64,000 bases of DNA. It comes from Owenia fusiformis (taxonomy: Eukaryota; Annelida; Polychaeta; Sabellida; Oweniidae). The DNA lies in the NCBI GenBank assembly GCA_903813345.2, contig CAIIXF020000009.1, positions 15,018,347 through 15,082,346 on the forward strand. The letters run 5' to 3'. This document shows, piece by piece, positions 28,645 to 41,800 of the stretch. Within the stretch, counting starts at the first letter, position 1, and every line of letters starts with the position of its first letter. Under the pieces are notes generated by a model. That model did no database searches and was not told the origin of the DNA. It saw only the letters and a list, made by a program, of their open reading frames with translations. The position numbers and the translations under genes are program-made.

Positions 28645-28985
28645 TCACTTCTTCTGGACTGATACAATATCTTTGCTGACTAATGAGTACAAGTCATTTG
28701 AAGTCTCCAGAAAGGATTTCCCATCTATTCTATGGTTTCTGATAATAGTTTCACATTATCTTTGAATCTTTGTTGTATGCTTATACTTTGTTCATGATTA
28801 TATGGGTCTTCATCTTGATCATTATTTATATTGTTCTCAAATTCAGTGATCAGTCTGGCAGATTCAGGGCCTCCAACCATCCAACAGAGCTGTCTGGTTG
28901 TCAAAGAGCCCCACTGCTCCACCGTTTGATTTATCTAGACTGTTATTCCGCTTGTGAACCTGGTCAATAGCAATGGCTGAAAAGC
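28645..28985 (-). pseudogene. Relic of the same unclassified transposon-like protein family
   Basis: Minus-strand blocks read SAIAIDQVHKRNN (about 28965-28930), NGGAVGLFDNQ (about 28925-28895), WMVGGPESARLITEFENN (about 28886-28832) and FLETSNDLYSLVSKDIV (about 28710-28660). From memory these are the 'AIDQAHEQNN ... GGAVGLTEN ... WMVAGPE' blocks that follow the WLPVHIRD region in the family whose other segment survives at 1165-2690. At least two frameshifts and a stop separate the blocks. The upstream part would lie in the assembly gap or is lost. Confidence 0.65.
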
Positions 28986-29000
28986 TCGCTCTCAGTAACA

Positions 29001-29500
29001 NNNNNNNNNNNNNNNNNNNNNNNNNNNNNNNNNNNNNNNNNNNNNNNNNNNNNNNNNNNNNNNNNNNNNNNNNNNNNNNNNNNNNNNNNNNNNNNNNNNN
29101 NNNNNNNNNNNNNNNNNNNNNNNNNNNNNNNNNNNNNNNNNNNNNNNNNNNNNNNNNNNNNNNNNNNNNNNNNNNNNNNNNNNNNNNNNNNNNNNNNNNN
29201 NNNNNNNNNNNNNNNNNNNNNNNNNNNNNNNNNNNNNNNNNNNNNNNNNNNNNNNNNNNNNNNNNNNNNNNNNNNNNNNNNNNNNNNNNNNNNNNNNNNN
29301 NNNNNNNNNNNNNNNNNNNNNNNNNNNNNNNNNNNNNNNNNNNNNNNNNNNNNNNNNNNNNNNNNNNNNNNNNNNNNNNNNNNNNNNNNNNNNNNNNNNN
29401 NNNNNNNNNNNNNNNNNNNNNNNNNNNNNNNNNNNNNNNNNNNNNNNNNNNNNNNNNNNNNNNNNNNNNNNNNNNNNNNNNNNNNNNNNNNNNNNNNNNN
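29001..29500. other. Assembly gap, 500 Ns
   Basis: The round length suggests a placeholder of unknown true size. It separates AT-rich transposon DNA from the satellite, so the array's left boundary is not observed. Confidence 0.99.
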
Positions 29501-29970
29501 ATGTACCCCTAGGACCATGCATGCGATGGCTACGCTACCTATACTGGTTTTGCAGCTACTGGGTACGCGGCTACAGAGGTTCTTGAGGTAAACCTAGGAG
29601 CATGCTTGCGTTGGCTACACTAGCTGCACTGGCTACGCGGCTACAGATGTTCTTGAAGTAAACCTAGGAGCATGCATGCGTTGGCTACGCTGGCTACACT
29701 GGCTATGCAGCTAGAGAGGTTCTCGAGGTAAGCCCAGGACCATACATACTGTGGCCCCGATAGCTGCACTGGGTACGCAGCTACAGAGGTTCTTGAGGTA
29801 AACCAAGGAGCATGCATGCGTTGGCTACACTAGCTACACTGGCTATGCAGCTAGAGAGGTTCTCGAGGTAAGCCAAGGAGCATACATCCGGTGGTCAAGA
29901 TAGCTACACGGCTACGCGGCTACAGAGGTTCTTGAGATACCCCTAGGACCATTCATGCGGTGGCTACGCT
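29501..29970. repeat. Higher-order repeat, tail of a copy left of copy A
   Basis: Matches 39856-40325, including the hybrid junction TTTTGCAGCTACTGGGTACG that also recurs near 50775. It shows that at least one more copy continues into the gap. Confidence 0.8.
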
Positions 29971-32900
29971 AGCTATATAGGCTACGTGTCTACACAGGGT
30001 CTGGAGATATGTAAGAATATGCATTTGCTAGCTACGCTAACTACACTGGCTATGCAGCTAGAGAGGTTCTTGAGGTAAGCCCAGGACCATACATACTGTG
30101 GCCCCGATAGCTGCACTGGGTACGTGGCTACAGAGGTTCTTGAGGTAAACCTAGGAGCATGCATGCGTTGGCTACACTAGCTACACTGGCTATGCAGCTA
30201 GAGAGGTTCTCGAGGTAAGCCCAGGACCATACATACTGTGGCCCCGATAGCTGCACTGGGTACGTGGCTACAGAGGTTCTTGAGGTAAACCTAGGAGCAT
30301 GCATGCGTTGGCTACACTAGCTACACTGGCTATGCAGCTAGAGAGGTTCTCGAGGTAAGCCCAGGACCATACATACTGTGGCCCCGATAGCTGCACTGGG
30401 TACGTGGCTACAGAGGTTCTTGAGGTAAACCTAGGAGCATGCATGCGTTGGCTACACTAGCTACACTGGCTATGCAGCTAGAGAGGTTCTCGAGGTAAGC
30501 CCAGGACCATACATACTGTGGCCCCGATAGCTGCACTGGGTACGTGGCTACAGAGGTTCTTGAGGTAAACCTAGGAGCATGCATGCGTTGGCTACGCTAG
30601 CTACACTGAATATGCAGCTAGAGAGCTTCTCGAGGTAAGCCCAGGACCATACATACTCTGGCCCCGATAATGCACTGGGTACGCGGCTATAGAGGTTCTT
30701 GAGGTAAACCTAGGAGCATGCATGCGTTGGCTACACTAGCTACACTCGCTATGCAGCTAGAGAGGTTCTCGAGGTAAGCCCAGGACCATACATACTGTGG
30801 CCCCGATAGCTGCACTGGGTACGCGGCTACAGAGGTTCTTGAGGTAAACCAAGGAGCATGCATGCGTTCGCTTACACTAGCTACACTGGCTATGCAGCTA
30901 GAGAGGTTCTCGAGGTAAGCCAAGGAGCATACATTCGGTGGTCAAGATAGCTACACTGGCTACGCGGCTACAGAGGTTCTTGAGGTAAACCTAGGAGCGT
31001 GCATGCGTTGGCTACACTAGCTACACTCGCTATGCAGCTAGAGAGGTTCTCGAGGAAAGCCCAAGACCATACATACTGTGGCCCCGGTAGCTGCACTGGA
31101 TACGCGGCTACAGAGGTTCTTGAGGTAAACCAAGGAGCATGCATGCGTTGGTTACACTAGCTACACTGGCTATGCAGCTAGATAGGTTCTCGAGGTAAGC
31201 CAAGGAGCATACATTCGGTGGTCAAGATAGCTACACTGGCTACGCGGCTACAGAGGTTCTTGAGGAAAACCTAGGAGCATGCATGCGTTGGCTACACTAG
31301 CTACACTGGCTATGCAGCTAGAGAGGTTCTCGAGGTAAGCCAAGGAGCATACATTCGGTGGTCACTATAGCTACACTGGCTACGCGGCTACAGAGGTACC
31401 CCCTGGGAACATGCATGCGGTGGCTACGCTACCTTCACTGGCTTTGCGGCTACAGATGTTCTGGATGTAAGGCCGGGACCATACATACTGTGGCCCTGAT
31501 AGCTACACTGGCTACGCGGCCACAGAGGTAACCCTAGGAGCATGATGCGTTGGCTACGCTAGCTACACTGACTATGCAGCTTGAGAGGTTCTGGAGGTAA
31601 GCCCAAGAGCATACATCCGGTGGTCACGATAGCAGGCTACGTGTCTACACAGGGTCTGGAGATATATAAGAATATGCATGCGCTAGCTACGCTAACTACA
31701 CTAGCTATGCAGCTAGAGAGGTTCTTGAGGTAATCCCAGGAGCATACATGCGGTGGTCACAATAGCTAAACAGGCTATGCGGCTACAGAGGTTCTTGATG
31801 TACCCCTGCGATGGCTACGCTACCTATACTGGCTTTGCGGCTACAGAGGTTCTGGATGTAAGCCTAGGACGAAACGTACTGTGACCCCGATAGCTGCACT
31901 GGGTACACGGCTACAGAGGTTCTTGAGGTAAACCTAGGAGCATGTATGCGTTGGCTACACTAGCTACACTGGCTATGCGGCTAGAGATGTTCTCGAGGTA
32001 AGTCCAGGACCATACATTCTGTGGTCCCAATAGCTTCACTGGCTTCGCGGCTACAGAGGTTCTTGAGGTAACCCAAGCAGCATGCATGTGTTGGCTACGC
32101 TAGTTACACTGACTATGCAGCTAGAGAGGATCTGGAGGTAAGCCCAGGAGCATACATCCGGTGGTCACGATAGCTACACTGGCTACGCGGCTACAGAGGG
32201 TCTTGGGGTACCCCTAGGAACATGCATGCAGTGGCTACGCTACCTACACTGGCTTTGCGGCTACAGAGGTTCTGGATGTAAGCCTAGGACGAAACATACG
32301 TGACCCCGATAGCTGCACTGGGTACGCAGCTACAGAGGTTCTTGAGGTAAACCTAGGAGCATGCATGCGTTGGCTTCACTAGCTACACTCGCTATGCAGC
32401 TAGAGAGGTTCTCGAGGTAAGCCCAGGACCATACATACTGTGGCCCCGATAGCTGCACTGGGTACGCAGCTCCAGAGGTTCTTGAGGTAAACCAAGGAGC
32501 ATGCATGCGTTGGCTACACTAGCTACACTGGCTATGCAGCTAGAGATGTTCTCGAGGTAAGCCAAGGAGCATACATCCGGTGGTCAAGATAGCTACACGG
32601 CTACGCGGCTACAGAGGTTCTTGAGATACCCCTAGGACCATTCATGCGTTGGCTACGCTAGCTACACAGGCTACGTGTCTACACAGGATCTGGAGATATG
32701 TAAGAATATGCATTCGCTAGCTACGCTAACTACACTAGCAATGCAGCTAGAGAGGTTCTTGAGGTAAGCCCAGGAGCATACATGCGGTGGTCACAATAGC
32801 TACACAGGCTAAGCGGCTATAGAGGTTCTTGATGTACCCCTAGGACCATGCATGCGATGACTACGCTACCTATACTGGTTTTGCGGCTACAGATGTTCTG

Positions 32901-33673
32901 GATGTAAGCCCGGGACCATACATACTGTGGCCCCGATAGCTGCACTGGGTACGCGGCTACAGAGGTTCTTGAGGTAGACCAAGGAGCATGCATCCGGTGG
33001 TCAAGATAGCTACACTGGCTACGCGGCTACAGAGGTTCTTGAGATACCCCTAGAACCATTCATGCGGTGGCTACGCTACCTATACTTGTTTTGCGGCTAC
33101 AGATGTTCTGGATGTAAGCCTAGGACGAAACGTACTGTGACCCCGATAGCTGCACTGGGTACACGGGTACAGAGGTTCTTGAGGTAAACCTAGGAGCATG
33201 CATGCATTGGCTACACTAGCTACACTGGCTATGCGGCTAGAGATGTTCTCGAGGTAAGCCCAGGACCATACATACTGTGGCCCCGATAGCTGCACTGGGT
33301 ACGTGGCTAGAGAGGTTCTTGAGGTAAACCTAGGAGCATGCATGCGTTGGCTACGCTAGCTACACTGACAATGCAGCTTGAGAGGTTCTGGAGGTAAGCC
33401 CAAGAGCATACATCCGATGGTCACGATAGCTACACTGGCTACGCGGCTACAGAGGTTCTTGAGGTACCCCTAGGTGGCTATGCTAGCTGCACAGGCTACG
33501 TGTCTACACAGGGTCTGGAGGTAACTGTAAGAATATGCATGCGCTAGCTACGCTAACTACACTGGTTATGCAGCTAGAGAGGTTCTTGAGGTAAGCCCAG
33601 GAGCATACATCAGGTGGTCACGATAGCTCCACTGGCTACGTGGCTAAAGATTTCTTGAGGTACCCCTAGGACC

Positions 33674-33800
33674 ATTATACATGTCATGATATAGGGAGAA
33701 AATCAAAAAACTCAAGGCCTGTGTTACATTTGCTAACTGTATATTGAATGCTCTTACTATGCTAGAATATTTTCTCTCACTATATCTTGACACTGTTTTA
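33674..33800. mobile_element. 127-bp MITE-like insertion in satellite, copy A site 1
   Basis: Non-satellite, AT-rich sequence inserted between AGGACC (33668-33673) and AGGACC (33801-33806), a 6-bp target duplication. The ends are imperfect inverted repeats: ACATGTCATGATATAGGGAG against the mirror of TCACTATATCTTGACACTGT, then AGAAAAT against ATTTTCT. No coding. Confidence 0.85.
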
Positions 33801-35736
33801 AGGACCCTGCATGCGCTAGCTACATTGGCTTTGCGTCTACAAATGTTCTGGATGTAAGCCCAGGACCATACATACTATGGCCCCGATAGCTGCACTGGGT
33901 ACGTGGCTACAGAGGTTCTTGAGGTAAACATAGGAGCATGCATGCGTTGGCTACGCTAGCTACACTGGCTAGGCAGCTAGAGAGGTTCTGGAGGTAAGCC
34001 CAGTACCCCTTAGACCATGCATGCGGTGGCTACGCTATCTACACTGGCTTTACGGCTACAGAGGTTCTGGATATAAGCCCAGGACGATACATTCTGTGGC
34101 CCCGATAGCTGCACTGGCTACACAGCAACAGAGGTTCTTGAGGTACCCCTAGGACCATGCATGCGTTGGCTACACTAGCTACACTCGCTATGCAGCTAGA
34201 GAGGTTCTCGAGGTAAGCCCAGGACCATACATACTCTGGCCCCGATAGCTGCACTGGGTACGCGGCTATAGAGGTTCTTGAGGTAAACCTAGGAGCATGC
34301 ATGCGTTGGCTACACTAGCTACACTCGCTATGCAGCTAGAGAGGTTCTAGAGGTAAGCCAAGGACCATGCATACTGTGGCCCCGATAGCTGCACTGGGTA
34401 CGCGGCTACAGAGGTTCTTGAGGTAAACCAAGGAGCATGCATGCGTTCGCTTACACTAGCTACACTGGCTATGCAGCTAGAGAGGTTCTCGAGGTAAGCC
34501 AAGGAGCATACATTCGGTGGTCAAGATAGCTACACTGGCTACGCGGCTACAGAGGTTCTTGAGGTAAACCTAGGAGCATGCATGCGTTGGCTACACTAGC
34601 TACACTCGCTATGCAGCTAGAGAGGTTCTCGAGGAAAGCCCAAGACCATACATACTTTGGCCCCGATAGCTGCACTGGGTACGCGGCTACAGAGGTTCTT
34701 GAGGTAAACCAAGGAGCTTGCATGCGTTGGCTACACTAGCTACACTGGCTATGCAGCTAGAGAGGTTCTCGAGGTAAGCCAAGGAGCATACATTCGGTGG
34801 TCAAGATAGCTACACTGGCTACGCGGCTACAGAGGTTCTTGAGGTAAACCTAGGAGCATGCATGCGTTGGCTACACTAGCTACACTCGCTATGCAGCTAG
34901 AGAGGTTCTCGAGGTAAGCCCAAGACCATACATACTGGGGCCCCGATAGCTGCACTGGGTACGCGGCTACAGAGGTTCTTGAGGTAAACCAAGGAGCATG
35001 CATGCGTTGGCTACACTAGCTACACTGGCTATGCAGCTAGAGAGGTTCTCGAGGTAAGCCAAGGAGCATACATTCGGTGGTCACGATAGCTACACTGGCT
35101 ACGCGGCTACAGAGGTACCCCCCTAGGAACATGCATGCGGTGGCTACGCTACCTTCACTGGCTTTGCTGCTACAGATGTTCTGGATGTAAGCCCGGGACC
35201 ATACATACTGTGGCCCTGATAGCTACACTGGCTACGCGGCCACAGAGGTAACCCTAGGAGCATGATGCGTTGGCTACGCTAGCTACACTGGCTGTGCATC
35301 CAGAGAGGTCCTGGAGGTAAGCCCAGGAGCATACATCCGGTGGTCACGATAGTTACACTGGCTATGGGGCTACAGAGGTTCTTGAGGTAACCCTAGGAGC
35401 ATGCATGCGTTGGCTACGCTAGCTACACTGACTATGCAGCTTGAGAGGTTCTGGAGGTAAGCCCAAGAGCATACATCCGGTGGTCACGATAGCTACACTG
35501 GCTACACGGCTACAGAGGTTCTTGAGGTACCCCTAGGTGGCTACGCTAGCTGCACAGGCTACGTGTCTACACAGGGTCTGGAGGTAACTGTAAGAATATG
35601 CATGCGCTAGCTACGCTAACTACACTGGCTATGCAGCTAGAGAGGTTCTTGAGGTAAGCCCAGGAGCATACATCCGGTGGTAACGATAGCTCCACTGGCT
35701 ACGTGGCTTAAGATTTCTTGAGGTACCCCTAGGACC

Positions 35737-35863
35737 ATTATACATGTCATGATATAGGGAGAAAATCAAAAAACTCAAGGCCTGTGTTACATTTGCTAAC
35801 TGTATATTGAATGCTCTTACTATGCTAGAATATTTTCTCTCACTATATCTTGACACTGTTTTA
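35737..35863. mobile_element. 127-bp MITE-like insertion, copy A site 2
   Basis: Same insertion at the same base of the monomer as site 1, with AGGACC on both sides (35731-35736, 35864-35869). The following monomer reads GCATGCGTTGGATACG instead of GCATGCGCTAGCTACA, which tells site 2 from site 1. Confidence 0.85.
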
Positions 35864-38800
35864 AGGACCCTGCATGCGTTGGATACGCTAGCTACATTGG
35901 CTTTGCGGCTACAAATGTTCTGGATGTAAGCCTAGGACCATACATACTGTGGCCCCGATAGCTGCACTGGGTACGTGGCTACAGAGGTTTTTGAGGTAAA
36001 CCTAGGAGCATGCATGCGATGGCTAAGCTAGCTACACTGGCTATGCAGCTAGAGAGGTTCTGGAGGAAAGCCCAGTACCCCTTAGACCATGCATGCGGTG
36101 GCTACACTATCTACACTGGCTTTACGGCTACAGAGGTTCTGGATATAAGCCCAGGACGATACATTCTGTGGCCCCGATAGCTGCACTGGGTATGCGGCTA
36201 CAGAGTTTCTGGATGTAAGCCCAGGACCATACATTCTGTGGTCCCGATAGCTGCACTGGCTTCGCTGCTACATAGGTTCTTGAGGTAAACCTAGGAGCAT
36301 GCATGCGTTTGCTACGCTAGCTACACTGGCTATGCAGCTAGAGAGGTTCTGGAGGTAAGCCCAGTACCCCTAAGACCATGCATGCGGCGGCTACGCTCTC
36401 TACACTGGCTTTGCAGCTACAGAGGTTCTGGATGTAAGCCCAGGACCATACATACTGTGGCCCCGATAGCTACACTGGTTACACGGCTACAGAGGTTCTT
36501 GAGGTAAGCCCAGGACGAAACATACTGTGAACCCGATAGCTGCACTGGGTACGCGGCTACAGAGGCTCTTGGGGTAAACCTAGGAGCATGCATGCGTTGG
36601 CTACACTAGCTAGACTGGCTATGCAGCTAGAGAGGTTCTCGAGGTAAGCCCAGGACCATACATACTGTGGCCCCGATAGCTGCACTGGGTACGTGGCTAC
36701 AGAGGTTCTTGAGGTAAACCTAGGAGCATGCATGCGTTGGCTACGCTAGCTACACTGAATATGCAGCTAGAGAGGTTCTCGAGGTAAGCCAAGGAGCATA
36801 CATTTGGTGGTCAAGATAGCTTAACTGGCTACGCAGCTACAGAGGTTCTTGAGGTAAACCCAGGAAAATGCATGCGTTGGCTACACTAGCTACACTCGCT
36901 ATGCAGCTAGAGAGGTTCTCGAGGTAAGCCCAAGACCATACATACTGTGGCCCCGACAGCTGCACTGGGTACGCGGCTACAGAGGTTCTTGAGGTAAACC
37001 AAGGAGCATGCATGCGTTGGCTACACTAGCTACACTGGCTATGCAGCTAGAGAGGTTCTCGAGGTAAGCCAAGGAGCATACATTCGGTGGTCAAGATAGC
37101 TACACTGGCTACGCGGCTACAGAGGTTCTTGAGGTACCCCTACGACCATTCATGCGGTGGCTACGCTAGCTACACAGGCTACGTGTCTACACAGGGTCTG
37201 GAGATATGTAAGAATATGCATGCGCTAGCTACGCTAACTACACTGGCTATGCAGCTAGAGAGGTTCTTGAGGTAAGCCCAGGAGCATACATGCGGTGGTC
37301 ACAATAGCTACACTGGCTACGCGTCTACAGACGTTCTTGATGTACCCCTAGGACCATGCATGCGATGGCTACGCTACCTATACTGGTTTTGCGGCTACAG
37401 ATGTTCTGGATGTAAGCCCAGGACCATACATACTGTGGCCCCGATAGCTGCACTGGGTACGTGGCTACAGAGGTTCTTGAGGTAAACCTAGGAGCATGCA
37501 TGCGTTGGCTACACTAGCTACACTGGCTATGCAGCTAGAGAGGTTCTCGAGGTAAGCCCAGGACCATACATACTGTGGCCCCGATAGCTGCACTGGGTAC
37601 GTGGCTACAGAGGTTCTTGAGGTAAACCTAGGGGCATGCATGCGTTAGCTACGCTAGCTACACTGAATATGCAGCTAGAGAGGTTCTCGAGGTAAGCCCA
37701 GGACCATACATACTCTGGCCCCGATAGCTGCACTGGGTACGCGGCTATAGAGGTTCTTGAGGTAAACCTAGGAGCATGCATGCGTTGGCTACACTAGCTA
37801 CACTCGCTATGCAGCTAGAGAGGTTCTCGAGGTAAACCCAGGACCATACATACTGTGGCCCCGATAGCTGCACTGGGTACGTGGCTACAGAGGTTCTTGA
37901 GGTAAACCTAGGAGCATGCATGCGTGGCTACACTAGCTACACTGGCTATGCAGCTAGAGAGGTTCTCGAGGGAAGCCCAGGACCATACATACTGTGGCCC
38001 CGATAGCTGCACTGGGTACGTGGCTACAGAGGTTCTTGAGGTAAACCTAGGAGCATGCATGCGTTGGCTACGCTAGCTACACTGAATATGCAGCTAGAGA
38101 GGTTTTCGAGGTAAGCCAAGGAGCATACATTCGGTGGTCAAGATAGCTACACTGGCTACGCGGCTACAGAGGTTCTTGAGGTAAATCTAGGAGCATGCAT
38201 GCGTTTGCTACACTAGCTACACTCGCTATGCAGCTAGAGAGGTTCTCGAGGTAAGCCCAAGACCATACATACTGTGGCCCCGATAGCTGCACTGGGTACG
38301 CGGCTACAGAGGTTCTTGAGGTAAACCTAGGAGCATGCTTGCGTTGGCTACACTAGCTACACTGGCTATGCGGCTAGAGATGTTCTCGAGGTAAGCCCAG
38401 GACCATACATACTGTGGCCCCGATAGCTGCACTGGGTACGTGGCTACAGAGGTTCTTGAGGTAAACCTAGGAGCATGCATGCATTGGCTACACTAGCTAC
38501 ATTGGATATGCAGCTAGAGAGGTTCAGGAGGTAAGCCCAGTACCCCTTAGACGATGCATGCGGTGGCTACGCTATCTACACTGGCTTTGCCGCTACAGAG
38601 GTTCTGGATGTAAGCCCAAGACGATACATTCTGTGGCCCCGATAGCTGCACTGGCTACGCGGCAACAGAGGTTCTTGAGGTACCCCTAGGACCATGCATG
38701 CGGTGGCTACGCTACCTACACTGGATTTGCGGCTACAGATGTTCTAGATGTAAGCCTAGGACGAAACATACTGTGACCCCGATAGCTGCACTGGCTACGC

Positions 38801-41800
38801 GGCTACAGATGTTCTTGAAGTAAACCTAGGAGCATGCATGCGTTGGCTACGCTGGCTACACTGGCTATGCAGCTAGAGAGGTTCTCGAGGTAAGCCAAGG
38901 ACCATACATACTGTGGCCCCGATAGCTGCACTGGGTACGCGGCTACAGAGGTTCTTGAGGTAAACCAAGGAGCATGCATGCGTTGGCTACACTAGCTACA
39001 CTGGTTATGCAGCTAGAGAGGTTCTCGAGGTAAGCCCAGGACCATACATACTGTGGCCCCGATAGCTGCACTGGGTACGTGGCTACAGAGGTTCTTGAGG
39101 TAAACCTAGGAGCATGCATGCGTTGGCTACGCTAGCTACACTGAATATGCAGCTAGAGAGGTTTTCGAGGTAAGCCAAGGAGCATACATTCGGTGGTCAA
39201 GATAGCTACACTGGCTACGCGGCTACAGAGGTTCTTGAGGTAAATCTAGGAGCATGCATGCGTTTGCTACACTAGCTACACTCGCTATGCAGCTAGAGAG
39301 GTTCTCGAGGTAAGCCCAAGACCATACATACTGTGGCCCCGATAGCTGCACTGGGTACGCGGCTACAGAGGTTCTTGAGGTAAACCTAGGAGCATGCTTG
39401 CGTTGGCTACACTAGCTACACTGGCTATGCGAATAGAGATGTTCTCGAGGTAAGCCCAGGACCATACATACTGTGGCCCCGATAGCTGCACTGGGTACGT
39501 GGCTACAGAGGTTCTTGAGGTAAACCTAGGAGCATGCATGCGTTGGCTACACTAGCTACACTGGCTATGCAGCTAGAGAGGTTCTCGAGGTAAGCCCAGG
39601 ACCATACATACTGTGGCCCCGATAGCTGCACTGGGTACGTGGCTACAGAGGTTCTTGAGGTAAACCTAGGAGCATGCATGCTTTGGCTACGCTAGCTACA
39701 CTGAATATGCACAGGGGCCAAGGAGCATACATCCGGTGGTCAAGATAGCTACACGGCTACGCGGCTACAGAGGTTCTTGAGATACCCCTAGGACCATTAG
39801 CATACATGCGGTGGTCACAATAGCTACACAGGCTAAGCGGCTACAGAGGTTCTTGATGTACCCCTAGGACCATGCGTGCGATGGCTACGCTACCTATACT
39901 GGTTTTGCAGCTACTGGGTACGCGGCTACAGAGGTTCTTGAGGTAAACCTAGGAGCATGCTTGCGTTGGCTACACTAGCTGCACTGGCTACGCGGCTACA
40001 GATGTTCTTGAAGTAAACCTAGGAGCATGCATGCGTTGGCTACGCTGGCTACACTGGCTATGCAGCTAGAGAGGTTCTCGAGGTAAGCCCAGGACCATAC
40101 ATACTGTGGCCCCGATAGCTGCACTGGGTACGCAGCTACAGAGGTTCTTGAGGTAAACCAAGGAGCATGCATGCGTTGGCTACACTAGCTACACTGGCTA
40201 TGCAGCTAGAGAGGTTCTCGAGGTAAGCCAAGGAGCATACATCCGGTGGTCAAGATAGCTACACGGCTACGCGTCTACAGAGGTTCTTGAGATACCCCTA
40301 GGACCATTCATGCGGTGGCTACGCTAGCTATATAGGCTACGTGTCTACACAGGGTCTGGAGATATGTAAGAATATGCATTCGCTAGCTACGCTAACTACA
40401 CTGGCTATGCAGCTAGAGAGGTTCTTGAGGTAAGCCCAGGACCATACATACTGTGGCCCCGATAGCTGCACTGGGTACGTGGCTACAGAGGTTCTTGAGG
40501 TAAACCTAGGAGCATGCATGCGTTGGCTACACTAGCTACACTGGCTATGCAGCTAGAGAGGTTCTCGAGGTAAGCCCAGGACCATACATACTGTGGCCCC
40601 GATAGCTGCACTGGGTACGTGGCTACAGAGGTTCTTGAGGTAAACCTAGGAGCATGCATGCGTTGGCTACACTAGCTACACTGGCTATGCAGCTAGAGAG
40701 GTTCTCGAGGTAAGCCCAGGACCATACATACTGTGGCCCCGATAGCTGCACTGGGTACGTGGCTACAGAGGTTCTTGAGGTAAACCTAGGAGCAAGCATG
40801 CGTTGGCTACGCTAGCTACACTGAATATGCAGCTAGAGAGCTTCTCGAGGTAAGCCCAGGACCATACATACTCTGGCCCCGATAGCTGCACTGGGTACGC
40901 GGCTATAGAGGTTCTTGAGGTAAACCTAGGAGCATGCATGCGTTGGCTACACTAGCTACACTCGCTATGCAGCTAGAGAGGTTCTCGAGGTAAGCCCAGG
41001 ACCATACATACTGTGGCCCCGATAGCTGCACTGGGTACGCGGCTACAGAGGTTCTTGAGGTAAAGCAAGGAGCATGCATGCGTTCGCTTACACTAGCTAC
41101 ACTGGCTATGCAGCTAGAGAGGTTCTCGAGGTAAGCCAAGGAGCATACATTCGGTGGTCAAGATAGCTACACTGGCTACGCGGCTACAGAGGTTCTTGAG
41201 GTAAACCTAGGAGCGTGCATGCGTTGGCTACACTAGCTACACTCGCTATGCAGCTAGAGAGGTTCTCGAGGAAAGCCCAAGACCATACATACTGTGGCCC
41301 CGGTAGCTGCACTGGATACGCGGCTACAGAGGTTCTTGAGGTAAACCAAGGAGCATGCATGCGTTGGTTACACTAGCTACACTGGCTATGCAGCTAGATA
41401 GGTTCTCGAGGTAAGCCCAAGACCATTACATTCGGTGGTCACTATAGCTACACTGGCTACGCGGCTACAGAGGTACCCCCCTAGGAACATGCATGCGGTG
41501 GCTACGCTACCTTCACTGGCTTTGCGGCTACAGATGTTCTGGATGTAAGCCCGGGACCATACATACTGTGGCCCTGATAGCTACACTGGCTACGCGGCCA
41601 CAGAGGTAACCCTAGGAGCATGATGCGTTGGCTACGCTAGCTACACTGACTATGCAGCTTGAGAGGTTCTGGAGGTAAGCCCAAGAGCATACATCCGGTG
41701 GTCACGATAGCAGGCTACGTGTCTACACAGGGTCTGGAGATATATAAGAATATGCATGCGCTAGCTACGCTAACTACACTGGCTATGCAGCTAGAGAGGT

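Larger units (their letters stand above)
29971..40325. repeat. Higher-order repeat copy A (10355 bp)
   Basis: Defined by the unique variant AGCTATATAGGCTACGTGTC at 29971, 40326, 51629 and 61949. Contains MITE insertions at 33674 and 35737, 2063 bp apart. Confidence 0.85.

Noticed and set aside
28964-29522. Open frames of about 180 codons over the gap
   Set aside because: They consist of Ns.
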